From NCBI RefSeq assembly GCF_900538275.1, contig NZ_LR130778.1, positions 124,001 to 188,000 on the forward strand: a stretch of DNA of 64,000 nucleotides, in the 5' to 3' direction. Of this stretch, positions 1-8,301 are shown piece after piece. Position 1 is the first letter of the stretch. The number at the start of each line of letters is the position of its first letter. Under the pieces are notes generated by a model. It was not told the DNA's origin. It did not search any database and was given only the letters and a program-made list of their open reading frames with translations. Source of the stretch: Petrocella atlantisensis (GTDB lineage Bacteria; Bacillota; Clostridia; Lachnospirales; Vallitaleaceae). The position numbers and the translations under genes were made by a program.

Positions 1-60
1 ATAGTTATGAATGTATCAACTTCACAAAAATTCATTATCCAGAATCTTTTTAAATTAGTT

Positions 61-138
61 CCGTGAGACTAATAAGAGGTTGTCGATCGTAATTGCTACG
101 GCTTCTTATTATGTTATTTAATAAGAGGTCTTTTTATT
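61..138 (+). promoter_or_regulatory. PyrR-dependent transcription attenuator (pyr leader)
   Basis: The 10-mer TAATAAGAGG occurs twice, at 70-79 and 119-128. Both copies are complementary (one G-U pair) to CTTCTTATTA at 102-111. Pairing of 102-111 with the second copy makes a hairpin followed by a T-rich run, an intrinsic terminator. Pairing with the first copy makes the competing antiterminator. The first copy lies inside a sequence resembling the conserved PyrR binding loop (UCCGUGAGACU followed by AAGAGGUUG). In known pyr operons UMP-bound PyrR stabilises the binding loop and frees the terminator. Position directly before pyrR fits autoregulation. The pairing is seen; PyrR binding is inferred from the family. 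Confidence 0.8.
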
Positions 139-162
139 TGTCAAAAGGAGAGGGACACGACT

Positions 163-681
163 ATGAAATATATATTGGACCAACAGGCTATAGGACGCAT
201 GGTTACACGTATCGCCCATGAAATTATTGAGAATAATAAGGGTGTTTCCGATGTCGTAATCCTTGGTATTAAAACAAGAGGTGTTCCTCTGGCAAAAAGA
301 ATCGTAGCGAAAATAGAAGAAATAGAAGGCCTTAAAGTACCCTTTGGGTCTCTAGACATCACCTTTTACCGAGATGACTTAGAAAAGAAAAGCATACAAC
401 CCGTGGTTAATAACCAACTCAATATTAATGTCAACGATCAAATTGTGGTTTTGGTGGATGATGTTGTCTATACCGGTAGAACTTGTAGAGCAGCGCTGGA
501 TGCGGTTATGGATGCCGGACGTGCACGAAAGATACAATTTGCAACACTTATTGACAGAGGACATAGAGAATTACCACTTCGAGCGGATTACGTCGGTAAA
601 AATGTACCAACATCAAAAGAAGAAATTGTTTCTGTTCATTTAGTAGAAATCGATGGGGAAGACAGTGTCGTTATTGAATAA
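163..681 (+). CDS. pyrR: Bifunctional pyr operon regulator / uracil phosphoribosyltransferase PyrR
   Basis: A 172-residue PRTase-fold protein, the usual PyrR length. The PRPP-binding motif is at residues 95-107 ([13 protein letters not shown]), preceded by an ILGIKTRG segment at 33-40 and followed by [10 protein letters not shown] at 129-138, all typical of PyrR. The protein binds pyr leader RNA in response to UMP/UTP and has secondary uracil phosphoribosyltransferase activity. The start is set by AAAGGAGA at 144-151. It is the first gene after the attenuator and is followed by the uracil permease gene, so the transcript most directly controlled here is pyrR-uraA. Confidence 0.95.
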   Translation: MKYILDQQAIGRMVTRIAHEIIENNKGVSDVVILGIKTRGVPLAKRIVAKIEEIEGLKVPFGSLDITFYRDDLEKKSIQPVVNNQLNINVNDQIVVLVDDVVYTGRTCRAALDAVMDAGRARKIQFATLIDRGHRELPLRADYVGKNVPTSKEEIVSVHLVEIDGEDSVVIE

Positions 682-790
682 GATTATAAATAATTTAGGC
701 CAGTAACTCAGTCAATCTACAATAATAAATAGGCGAGTAGCTTATTGTATTATATAGCCTACGGGCAAAACTATCTTAGGGGGCAACATA

Positions 791-2023
791 ATGGAAAATA
801 TTTCACTATCAAAAAAAATGATACTTGGCTTACAACATGTTCTTGCCATGTTTGGCGCAACAGTTCTTGTACCTTTCTTAACCGGTCTTGATCCAGCGAT
901 TGCATTGCTTGGAGCAGGGGTTGGAACCTTACTGTTTCACTTATGTTCAAAAGGTATTGTACCGGTATTTCTAGGTTCAAGCTTTGCCTTTATCGGTGCA
1001 ATTGCATTAACGCTTCAAAGCGAAGGCCTAGCATTTGTCAAAGGCGGTCTTATTGCAGCCGGTTTTGTCTATATGTTTATCGCCGTAGTTATCTATTTCA
1101 TTGGCGTAGATGCGGTTAAAAGACTTTTTCCACCGATTATTACTGGACCCATTATCATGGTTATCGGACTTAGACTTAGCCCTGTTGCCGTAAACATGGC
1201 TTTTTATCAAGATGGTACTTTTAACCTAACGTCGACGATTATAGCTGGTATAGTTATTTTGACCATGGTGGTCGTATCCATTTTCTTCAAAGGCTTCTTC
1301 AAACTTGTTCCTATATTAATCGCAATCACAGTAGGCTATATTGCATCAATGCTTTTTGGTATAGTAGATTTTGGACCTATACAAGACGCAAGCTTCTTTA
1401 CATTCCACAAAGAATCTGATGCCCTAAAGAATCTTCTAACCATGCCTAGATTCACTTTATCAGGCATTATTGCCATCGCACCAATCGCTTTTGTTGTCTT
1501 TATCGAACACATTGGAGACATAACGACCAATGGCGCTGTCGTAGGTAAGAACTTCTTGGAAAATCCCGGTGTTCATAGAACGATTTTAGGAGATGGTGTG
1601 GCCACTGCTTTTGCCGGTCTTATAGGCGCTCCTGCTAATACGACTTATAGTGAAAATACTGGTGTGCTGGCTGTAACCAAGGTTTATGATCCATCTATTA
1701 TAAGAATTGCTGCAATTTTCGCCATCATTATGAGTCTTTTTGGACCACTTACAGCAACCATAAGTACCATACCGCTACCGGTTATGGGTGGTGTCAGCGT
1801 TATCCTTTTTGGTATGATTGCATCAGTAGGAGTACGAATTGTGGTTTCCGCAGATCTTGATTTCTCCCACAGCCGAAACCTAATGATATCAGCGTTGATA
1901 CTTGTCTTAGGTATTGGTGTAGATGCTTTTCCACTGGGTTCAAGTGGTGTGACGATTTCCGGTCTTGCAATTGCTGCATTAATCGGTGTTGTCCTTAATT
2001 CAATATTACCTTCTGAAATATAA
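791..2023 (+). CDS. uraA: Uracil permease, NCS2 family
   Basis: A 410-residue, highly hydrophobic NCS2 (nucleobase:cation symporter 2) transporter. The N-terminal signature around QHVLAMFGATVLVPFL, the LGSSFAFIGAI segment and the TM8 EHIGDI stretch with its substrate-binding glutamate are typical of UraA/PyrP uracil transporters. It imports uracil for salvage, which suits its place after pyrR. The ribosome binding site AGGGGG is at about 778-783. The roughly 110-base gap after pyrR has a short inverted repeat (TACAATAA/TTATTGTA) but no T-run, so I do not call a second attenuator there. Confidence 0.92.
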   Translation: MENISLSKKMILGLQHVLAMFGATVLVPFLTGLDPAIALLGAGVGTLLFHLCSKGIVPVFLGSSFAFIGAIALTLQSEGLAFVKGGLIAAGFVYMFIAVVIYFIGVDAVKRLFPPIITGPIIMVIGLRLSPVAVNMAFYQDGTFNLTSTIIAGIVILTMVVVSIFFKGFFKLVPILIAITVGYIASMLFGIVDFGPIQDASFFTFHKESDALKNLLTMPRFTLSGIIAIAPIAFVVFIEHIGDITTNGAVVGKNFLENPGVHRTILGDGVATAFAGLIGAPANTTYSENTGVLAVTKVYDPSIIRIAAIFAIIMSLFGPLTATISTIPLPVMGGVSVILFGMIASVGVRIVVSADLDFSHSRNLMISALILVLGIGVDAFPLGSSGVTISGLAIAALIGVVLNSILPSEI

Positions 2024-2054
2024 AAAATATTATAAGAATTTTCCAAACAAAAAG

Positions 2055-2079
2055 TGATGGCCTAGGCTGTCATTTTTTT
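2055..2079 (+). terminator. Intrinsic terminator after uraA
   Basis: TGATGGCC at 2055-2062 pairs with GGCTGTCA at 2065-2072 (with G-U pairs), followed by seven T residues. It separates pyrR-uraA from pyrB-pyrC. Confidence 0.7.
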
Positions 2080-2095
2080 ACATATATGTTATAAT
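2067..2095 (+). promoter_or_regulatory. Promoter for pyrB-pyrC overlapping the uraA terminator
   Basis: CTGTCA at 2067-2072 and TATAAT at 2090-2095 are 17 bases apart, matching the sigma-A consensus at 4/6 and 6/6. The -35 element is the 3' arm of the preceding terminator hairpin. Transcription from here would escape the attenuator in front of pyrR. Confidence 0.6.
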
Positions 2096-2131
2096 CAAGA
2101 CGATACGAATCAAGAACAAAGAGGTGAGCCC

Positions 2132-3070
2132 ATGAACTACAATAAGAAACATTTTTTAGACTTAAAGTCACTCAGTGCCAGTGACATCCATTATTTGCTG
2201 AATTCAGCACAAAAGATGAAATATGTGCTAGAAAATAGCAAAGGTTATGTCGCGCCACATCTGAAGGGCAAAACAGTTGCGACGCTTTTTCATGAAGAGA
2301 GTTCAAGAAGTCGTCTATCTTATGAGTTAGCGGCACAAAATTTGAGTGCAAAAGTAATACATATTACCACAGCTCGAGAATTTAATCAAAAAGTGTCTTT
2401 AAAAGAAGTAGGGACCTATGTTGACAAAATGGGGGCTGATTTCATCGTTGTAAGACATCCGATTTCCGGCGGTCCACATCATCTGGCTAAATATGTAAAA
2501 GCTTCTGTTATTAACGCAGGGGATGGGTTAAATGAAAATCCTAGTGAAGCTCTTGTTGATCTGCTGACCATTCTGGAACAAAAAAACAGTTTTACAGGCT
2601 TAAAAGTTGCCATAATAGGTGATATCATGTATAACCGAGTAGCAAAAAGCTCTATATGGGCTTTAATAAAACTTGGAGCAAAAGTATCTATTGCCGGTCC
2701 ATCAACCCTAATTCCTAGGGATATTGAGAAAACAGGCGCAACGATACATCATTCAGCGACAGAAGCCATTATTGATGCTGATGTCGTCTTATGTCTTAAG
2801 GTCCAAGAAGATCGGCGAGGTGTTGCCTTAATACCTTCTTTAAATGAGTACAAAAAACTTTACAAAATTAATAATACACGCTTAAGTTATGCCAAAAAAG
2901 ATGTTATTGTTATGCATCCGGGACCCATAAACCGTGGTATTGAGATTTCTTCTAGTATTATTGATAGGGAAGGTTCTGTTCTTGATAAACAGCAGGGAAG
3001 TGGTATAGCTGTGCGTATGGCTTTGTTTCATCTACACTGCCGATCAGGAGGAGGATCTTTACATGTCTAA
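2132..3070 (+). CDS. pyrB: Aspartate carbamoyltransferase-like protein with atypical phosphate loop
   Basis: A 312-residue carbamoyltransferase with an N-terminal carbamoyl-phosphate domain and a C-terminal aspartate domain. The SSRSR loop (equivalent of STRTR), the RHP motif, INAGDG and MHPGPINRG are all present, so it belongs to the ATCase family that makes carbamoyl-aspartate for pyrimidine synthesis. The normally near-invariant HPTQ loop after NAGDG reads NPSE, changing the His and Gln that contact carbamoyl phosphate. No pyrI regulatory gene follows. Its last 8 bases overlap the next gene, suggesting translational coupling. Whether it still catalyses the classical reaction is uncertain; the family assignment is firm. 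Confidence 0.85.
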   Translation: MNYNKKHFLDLKSLSASDIHYLLNSAQKMKYVLENSKGYVAPHLKGKTVATLFHEESSRSRLSYELAAQNLSAKVIHITTAREFNQKVSLKEVGTYVDKMGADFIVVRHPISGGPHHLAKYVKASVINAGDGLNENPSEALVDLLTILEQKNSFTGLKVAIIGDIMYNRVAKSSIWALIKLGAKVSIAGPSTLIPRDIEKTGATIHHSATEAIIDADVVLCLKVQEDRRGVALIPSLNEYKKLYKINNTRLSYAKKDVIVMHPGPINRGIEISSSIIDREGSVLDKQQGSGIAVRMALFHLHCRSGGGSLHV

Positions 3071-4349
3071 CACAAACTTAACTTTAATACGAAAAGGTAC
3101 AATTATAACCCATGATAAAACCATCTATGATATGGATATTTTAATTGAAAATGATAAGATTATTGAAGTAGATATCAATATTAATGTGGACCAATGTGAT
3201 GTTATTGAAGCTGAGGGCTTATATATTATCCCTGGCCTTATTGATATGCATTGTGAGCTTTGTGAACCGGGCTATGATTTTAGAGAAAGTTTTGATACCG
3301 GTGGTCAAGCGGCAATAGCCGGCGGTTTTACAGCACTGACGTGTAATCCTATGACCAATCCGGTTATTGATAATAAAACCGTTGTTGAGTATGTTGTTAA
3401 CAAAGGACTTAATATATCTCCTGTTGCTATTTATCCTTATGGTGCACTCACAAAGGGAAATAAAGGCGAGGACATGACAGAAATAGGCGGTATGCAATTA
3501 AAGGGCATCGTCGCCGTTTCAGATGGGGATATCTCTATCCAAGATAGTAAAACCCTAAAACGCGTTCTTCAATATGCCTCCATGTTTGAATTACCTATCA
3601 TATTACATTGTGAAGATCATAGTTTGTCAAAGGCTTATGGTGTTAATGATGGCTATATAGCAACTCAATTAGGACTCGAAGGCAGTATGGCAGCTTCTGA
3701 AACCTTGATGGTAGCGAAATACATTGCAATAGCAGAAGAACTTAAGATTAGAATCCATCTTACTCATATATCAACAAAAGAGTCTGTCGAACTGATTCGT
3801 GCTGCCAAAAAAAGAGGTGTACGCATGACTTCAGAAACATCCCCACAGTATTTTTCCTTAACAGAGGAAGCCATAAGCGGCTATAATACTTATGCCAAAG
3901 TCAATCCGCCACTTAGACAAGATGCTGATGTAAAGGCCATTATCAAAGGTTTACAAGATGGTACTATTGATGTTATCAGTTCGGACCATCAACCTCATAA
4001 TATTGACAGCAAAGCCATTGAGTTTAGTTTAGCCTCAAATGGTATTTCAGCACTAGAAACAGCATTGTCGGTGACTTATACCTATTTAGTAAAACCCGGT
4101 TATTTAACCATGGAGCAATTGGTTGAAAAAATGTCTCATAAGCCATCCCATTTATTAAGCCTAAACAAAAGCTTTTTTGGTGTTGGTCATCTAGCAGACT
4201 TAGCCATATTTGATCCTGAATCCGATTTTGTTGTTGATGCAACACAATTCAAATCAAAAGCTAAGCATTCACCATATCATGGTATGACTTTAAAAGGTCT
4301 CATGAAGTATACCTTTGTAGAAGGCAAGAAGTACAGTTTGAACATATAG
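3063..4349 (+). CDS. pyrC: Dihydroorotase-like amidohydrolase lacking canonical metal and substrate residues
   Basis: A 428-residue class I dihydroorotase-type amidohydrolase. The fold signatures PGLIDMH, AGGFTALTCNP, LHCED, LTHIST, NPPLR and SSDHQPH are recognisable. The family HxHLR metal/substrate motif reads HCELC at residues 63-67: the second His is Glu65 and the carboxylate-binding Arg is Cys67. The usual MPN near residue 96 reads NPM, and the TPHH segment reads SPQY. D154, H182, H235 and D308 remain. This may be a catalytically poor or structural partner of the pyrB product, as with inactive PyrC' of Pseudomonas, or an enzyme with another substrate. The start uses GGAGG inside the end of pyrB. 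Confidence 0.8.
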   Translation: MSNTNLTLIRKGTIITHDKTIYDMDILIENDKIIEVDININVDQCDVIEAEGLYIIPGLIDMHCELCEPGYDFRESFDTGGQAAIAGGFTALTCNPMTNPVIDNKTVVEYVVNKGLNISPVAIYPYGALTKGNKGEDMTEIGGMQLKGIVAVSDGDISIQDSKTLKRVLQYASMFELPIILHCEDHSLSKAYGVNDGYIATQLGLEGSMAASETLMVAKYIAIAEELKIRIHLTHISTKESVELIRAAKKRGVRMTSETSPQYFSLTEEAISGYNTYAKVNPPLRQDADVKAIIKGLQDGTIDVISSDHQPHNIDSKAIEFSLASNGISALETALSVTYTYLVKPGYLTMEQLVEKMSHKPSHLLSLNKSFFGVGHLADLAIFDPESDFVVDATQFKSKAKHSPYHGMTLKGLMKYTFVEGKKYSLNI

Positions 4350-4359
4350 ATAAAAATAC

Positions 4360-4415
4360 ATCTAGACTGTCTAGATAAATAAATATCTAGACTGTCAAGG
4401 TGAGTATGGTATAAT
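4360..4415 (+). promoter_or_regulatory. Promoter with an overlapping palindromic operator array
   Basis: A 17-base perfect palindrome (ATCTAGA, CTG, TCTAGAT) is at 4360-4376. The 11-mer TCTAGACTGTC is repeated at 4361-4371 and 4386-4396, 25 bases apart. GTCTAGATA at 4369-4377 and TATCTAGAC at 4384-4392 form a second inverted repeat. The array runs into a promoter, TAGACT (4388-4393) and TATAAT (4410-4415) with a 16-base spacer. No T-run follows, so this is more likely an operator than a terminator. The regulator is unknown. Confidence 0.5.
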
Positions 4416-4471
4416 AGAGATGTAACTATGCGCAAAACACAACTTTAACGAATAGATAGAGGGCATCTCCT

Positions 4472-5539
4472 ATGAAGCACATGAATTATCATGAAGAACT
4501 TAATATCGCCAACAACAAGCGTTTACGGGAACTTATTCATGATCTTCCACCATTTGTATTTGAATTCTTTCGTGGTATTGAACAAACCACATCTTCCAAA
4601 ACCAGAATCGCGTATGCATACGACTTAAGAATTTTTTTCAAGTTCTTAAGTCTGCAGCATATAGATTTCAAAGATGTGGATTATACGACGATAACTGTTA
4701 CAGACTTAGATAAGGTTACCCCAGACCACCTTGAGATCTATTTGGACTACCTTAACTACTACACCGACGATATGGGTACTGAAGAACACACCAATAAGGA
4801 ACGTGGCAAATCCAGGAAAATGGCAAGCTTAAGAACCTTCTATAAGTATTACTATAGAAAGCAAAAAATTAAGACCAACCCTACTTTATTGGTTGATTTG
4901 CCTAAAATTCACGACAAAGTCATCACAAGACTGGAAATCAATGAAGTGGCAAGTCTTTTAGATGAAGTGGAATCCGGCGAACATCTGACTAAAAAGCAGC
5001 AAAGTTTCCATCAGTATACTAAAGAACGGGATCTAGCCCTTGTTACATTGCTCCTTGGTACAGGCATCCGGGTCAGTGAATGTGTTGGTTTAGATCTATC
5101 AGATGTTGATTTTGATGTGGATGGTATTCGGATTGTTCGAAAAGGCGGTACAGAAGTCATCATTTATTTTGGTCAAGAAGTACGTTTAGCTCTTCTGACC
5201 TACTTGGATAAGCGTAAAAAAGTGATAGCTTCAGAAGGTCATGAAGATGCATTGTTTTTATCCATACAAAATAAACGACTGGCCGTTAGAAGCGTTCAAA
5301 ACATTGTAAAGAAATACGCCAAGCTGATCACAAAGCTTAAAAACATATCACCTCATAAGCTGCGTAGCACATACGGTACCAATCTCTACCGTGAAACCGG
5401 TGATATCTATTTGGTAGCAGATGTCTTGGGTCATAAGGATGTAAATACCACCAAAAGACATTATGCAGAGATTGAAGACGAACGCCGTAGAATGGCTGCA
5501 AAAGCGGTCACCTTAAGAGATGATCAACATCGGAGGTAA
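4472..5539 (+). CDS. Tyrosine site-specific recombinase (XerC/XerD type)
   Basis: A 355-residue tyrosine recombinase with an N-terminal SAM-like core-binding domain (about residues 25-135) and a C-terminal catalytic domain. The whole catalytic set is visible: R200 in GTGIRVSE, K224 in the beta-hairpin, H295 and R298 in HKLR, H321 in LGHKD and the nucleophile Y331. It cuts and rejoins DNA at specific sites. It carries a longer linker (about 100-118) than XerC/XerD and ends in a basic tail. It is followed 6 bases later by the alcohol dehydrogenase gene. No att-like repeats bracket it, so a Xer-type role or a domesticated integrase are both possible. Confidence 0.88.
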   Translation: MKHMNYHEELNIANNKRLRELIHDLPPFVFEFFRGIEQTTSSKTRIAYAYDLRIFFKFLSLQHIDFKDVDYTTITVTDLDKVTPDHLEIYLDYLNYYTDDMGTEEHTNKERGKSRKMASLRTFYKYYYRKQKIKTNPTLLVDLPKIHDKVITRLEINEVASLLDEVESGEHLTKKQQSFHQYTKERDLALVTLLLGTGIRVSECVGLDLSDVDFDVDGIRIVRKGGTEVIIYFGQEVRLALLTYLDKRKKVIASEGHEDALFLSIQNKRLAVRSVQNIVKKYAKLITKLKNISPHKLRSTYGTNLYRETGDIYLVADVLGHKDVNTTKRHYAEIEDERRRMAAKAVTLRDDQHRR

Positions 5540-5545
5540 TTAAAT

Positions 5546-6717
5546 GTGAATCTGAATATGAATTTAGACTTTGAATTTGCAACCGCAAAACAAATCCTAT
5601 TTAAAACAAATGGTATCATGGATATTGCCAAATCCATTCTTAAGCTTGGTAAATACCCCTTGGTCGTAACCGGCAAGGATAAAGGCCGGGCAAAACCCCT
5701 TTTAGACGCCTTAAGTCACGCCTCCATGAACTATGTACTCTATACCATTCATGGTGAGCCAACGACAACAGACCTTATTCAAGGCGTAGAAATCGCCAAA
5801 GACAGCAAGTGTGATATGGTCATCGGGTTTGGTGGTGGCAGCGTACTTGACAGTGCCAAAGCCATTGCCATACTCATGAACAACCCCGGTGAATTAATGG
5901 ACTATTTGGAAGTCATTGGCAAAGGATTGCCTATGGAAAACCCCTCTGCGCCTCTTGTATTAATACCGACAACATCCGGTACCGGTTCAGAAGTAACAAA
6001 AAATTCAGTGGTGACTTCTCAAGAGGAAAAATAAAAGTCAGTCTTAGAAGTCCCTCCATGCTTGCTGATTTGGTATTGGTTGATCCGTCCTTAACACTAA
6101 GCATGCCACAAGCCATTACAGCCAGCACCGGACTAGATGCTTTGACCCAAGTCATAGAACCTTATGTTTCATCCTTTGCCAACCCGCTCACAGATGGTTT
6201 CTGCCGTGAAGGTATCTGGCGCATCGGTCGTTCTATCAAAAAAGCCTACGATGACGGCTTAGATATAAGAGCACGAGAAGACATGGCCCTTGGTAGCTTA
6301 CTCGGTGGTATGGCCTTAGCCAATGCCAAATTAGGCGCTGTCCATGGTTTTGCCGGTGTCATTGGTGGTAGATTCGACGCTCCTCATGGCTTCGTCTGTG
6401 CCGCTCTTCTACCCTCTGTCATTGATCATAACATTAGAGCACTAACAGAAAGAGACCCTGAACACATCGCCATAAAAAGGTATCAAGAGATCTCTATTTG
6501 GCTAACCGGTGATGACCATGCTGACATATCGGCATGTGTCCATTGGCTAAAAGACCTCTATCAACATATGAACATCCAAGGATTGGCCACATTTGGCATT
6601 ACCACAAAAGACTTTGATGACATCATACGAAAATCTTCCGGATCAAGTAGCATGAAAGGTAATCCAATTACCTTGACTCATGAAGAAATGATAAATATCC
6701 TAACAGAATCCATGTAA
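5546..6717 (+). pseudogene. Iron-containing alcohol dehydrogenase, single-base frameshift
   Basis: Two abutting frames together encode one Fe-dependent alcohol dehydrogenase. The first (GTG start at 5546, with CGGAGG at 5531) has the NAD-binding GGGSVLDSAKA and TTSGTGSEV and stops at 6034. The second (to 6717) has DALTQVIEPYVS, AVHGFAG and DAPHG, the metal-ligand region. Adding one A to the A5 run near 6027-6031 restores a single frame of about 390 codons, normal for the family. Gln stands where many relatives have the first His ligand, which I recall from one subfamily. The gene may be inactive or the base may be a sequencing error. Confidence 0.85.
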
Positions 6718-6725
6718 AAAGTTAT

Positions 6726-6782
6726 AAAAGAGCGGTTCGGTATACATAATATAGTTATGTCAACTGACCGCTCTTTTTTTTT
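6726..6782 (+). terminator. Intrinsic terminator
   Basis: The arms AAAAGAGCGGT (6726-6736) and ACCGCTCTTTT (6767-6777) enclose a 30-base loop and run into eight or more T residues. It ends the recombinase/dehydrogenase unit. Confidence 0.85.
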
Positions 6783-6918
6783 GAAATTTGTTAAATACAT
6801 GCTTTTATTCTTCTACTTTAATTATGTATATTACAAATACCCGGCTCAAAATCAGCCATAATAATCATAACCCACAACTGTTCTAGAACTGATTGATTGA
6901 ATGGAATAAACTGCTCGT

Positions 6919-7156
6919 CTAAAATAGCCCATCATATGTAAGTAGCTCTGCCACCTCGCTATTATCTATAACCCTTATGCTATTCCCACTTTCTTCAATA
7001 AATTGTCTTAAGTTTATTTTTGTATAAAATATGTAGATGCACCATCTATGGCATCTATATCCTCAACAGAAAAAGATTTGCTAAATCTAATAGACTTTCA
7101 AGTGTAAAATCGTCCGAAACATTACCAAGCAAGGAATAAGCTTCCCTTAATGTCAT
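6919..7156 (-). pseudogene. Small unknown gene broken by two homopolymer indels
   Basis: ATG at 7156-7154 follows the stop of the upstream gene by two bases, with GGAGG just before that stop acting as its ribosome binding site. Reading on, the frame breaks twice. Adding one base to a five-base T run and one to a five-base A run (coding-strand sense) restores an acidic 79-residue protein beginning MTLREAYSLLGNVSDD and ending at the TAG at 6919. All parts read as sensible protein. I do not recognise the family. Translational coupling suggests a partner of the upstream protein. Confidence 0.5.
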
Positions 7157-7158
7157 GA

Positions 7159-7572
7159 TCAATTACCTCCTGTCTTTATACTAAAAACAACGTTAACTAG
7201 GGTATTGATTTCTCTTGAACGACCAGTAGCTTGAAACACAGTTAAAGAAGTTTCAATGTTTTCCATCTCCTCTAATGATATATGTCCCTCATTTACTAAT
7301 TTAAATATTTCCCATTCTATGCTTCCTTCTGCGATTGAATGCATTTTTGCAACAAAAATAATGACTTTGCTCTTTTTGATAAAGACAAAGTACTTCTCAT
7401 CTGGAAATTCTCTGAACACTCCAGCACCAACTAAACGCGTATCATTCTCATAATCGATAGTCCAATACGAAGGATCTAAATTCTCATACACGTGTGGTAC
7501 TGGGCTTTTAATTCCTCTTTGCTCAAATTCCGTTCTTTGTTCGGTTGTTAATTTCTCATTTATAAATGCCAT
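7159..7572 (-). CDS. Unknown small protein, paralogue A of a local family
   Basis: A 137-residue protein with no recognised domain, signal peptide or membrane segment. The start is the ATG at 7572 (MAFINEKLT), because GAGGAG lies seven bases upstream; the earlier ATG is within that site. The N-terminus resembles MAFVYEKLS of the gene at 9237-9698, and the 98 bases upstream are a near copy of the DNA upstream of that gene. Alternating hydrophobic strands (YFVFIKKSKVIIFVAK) suggest a beta-rich fold. The family could be immunity or accessory proteins of a secreted-peptide system, judged only from the nearby HlyD remnant; this is a guess. Confidence 0.6.
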   Translation of the reverse strand: MAFINEKLTTEQRTEFEQRGIKSPVPHVYENLDPSYWTIDYENDTRLVGAGVFREFPDEKYFVFIKKSKVIIFVAKMHSIAEGSIEWEIFKLVNEGHISLEEMENIETSLTVFQATGRSREINTLVNVVFSIKTGGN

Positions 7573-7661
7573 AACACTTCTCCTCATGTAATATATTTAG
7601 GTTGTTTGAGTAGGACAACCCATAACCCTATTTTTAATTTTTTATTGAATTGGTAGGAACT
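7564..7661 (-). repeat. Duplicated upstream region, copy 1
   Basis: These 98 bases match 9690-9787 closely, including a shared AATTTTTTATTGAATT stretch. They cover the start codon and upstream DNA of paralogue A. On the minus strand they include a small hairpin with arms GGTTGT and ACAACC. Confidence 0.8.
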
Positions 7662-7706
7662 CATGCGACAATGTCACTCAATGAAATATATGTGCCCGCC
7701 ATCTGC

Positions 7707-8132
7707 CTACACCCCCTCTATGAATTCGGGTTCGGCAATCCTAGTTATTACAAATATCGCAGAACTTCTTCGATCATAGTTAATATCTGCTACTTCTTTA
7801 ATAAGATTTATTAATTCATCTCGTTTGTCTTTTATAGTCAGTGGTGCAGTTATTTTTTCTATTAGCCAGCAGAATTCTCGAGTACCATTGGCGAGACGTG
7901 TCGGACGAGCTTCAACGTATACATATATACGCGACTGCCCCCAAATTAAAATATAAGTGTCACCATAATCACGTCCGCCCCAACAAACGGTTGTAAAAAA
8001 CACTTCTCGTTCAGGATTAACAACCCAAGTGGAGTATTTGTCAGCAGTTATATGCTTCCCCTCAAATTGAATATTCAGCGAATTAAAATACTCCCAATCT
8101 TCTTGCTTAACATTTTCTCTTACCAAAGCCAT
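7707..8132 (-). CDS. Unknown small protein, paralogue B of a local family
   Basis: A 141-residue protein starting MALVRENVK, with GGGAGGAAG upstream of ATG. It shares with the 9237-9698 product the start MA-V-E, a W--- -ERE-FF block (VVNPEREVFF here, AADREREMFF there), a following LIW strand and an ERSS/DRRSS segment near the C-terminus, so the two are homologous. No catalytic motif or targeting signal is visible. The function is unknown; the conserved ERE and aromatic residues point to a shared fold, probably beta-sandwich. Confidence 0.65.
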   Translation of the reverse strand: MALVRENVKQEDWEYFNSLNIQFEGKHITADKYSTWVVNPEREVFFTTVCWGGRDYGDTYILIWGQSRIYVYVEARPTRLANGTREFCWLIEKITAPLTIKDKRDELINLIKEVADINYDRRSSAIFVITRIAEPEFIEGV

Positions 8133-8301
8133 AATGTTCTTCCTCCCATTGTTAAGTAATTTCGAGCTACCTTCTGCATTATGCTACTTCTATGCTGTCA
8201 TGGTCCCTGCTGTTCAGGGTGATGTCGTTCCCCTAATGAGTTATGATATTATTTGCTTCACTCCACCTACCGGCTCATGGTTTTGTGGCTTTGCTCATGG
8301 C

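Noticed and set aside
1-20. ATAGTTATGAATGTATCAAC resembling a sequence near 31552
   Set aside because: One near-match of about 20 bases in A+T-rich DNA of this length is close to chance, and the two contexts share nothing else.
682-790. Second PyrR attenuator before uraA
   Set aside because: A short inverted repeat is present, but there is no T-run and no clear PyrR binding-loop sequence.
4472-5539. Integrase of a prophage or integrative element
   Set aside because: No flanking tRNA, att repeats, or phage or conjugation genes lie nearby; only the recombinase itself is present.
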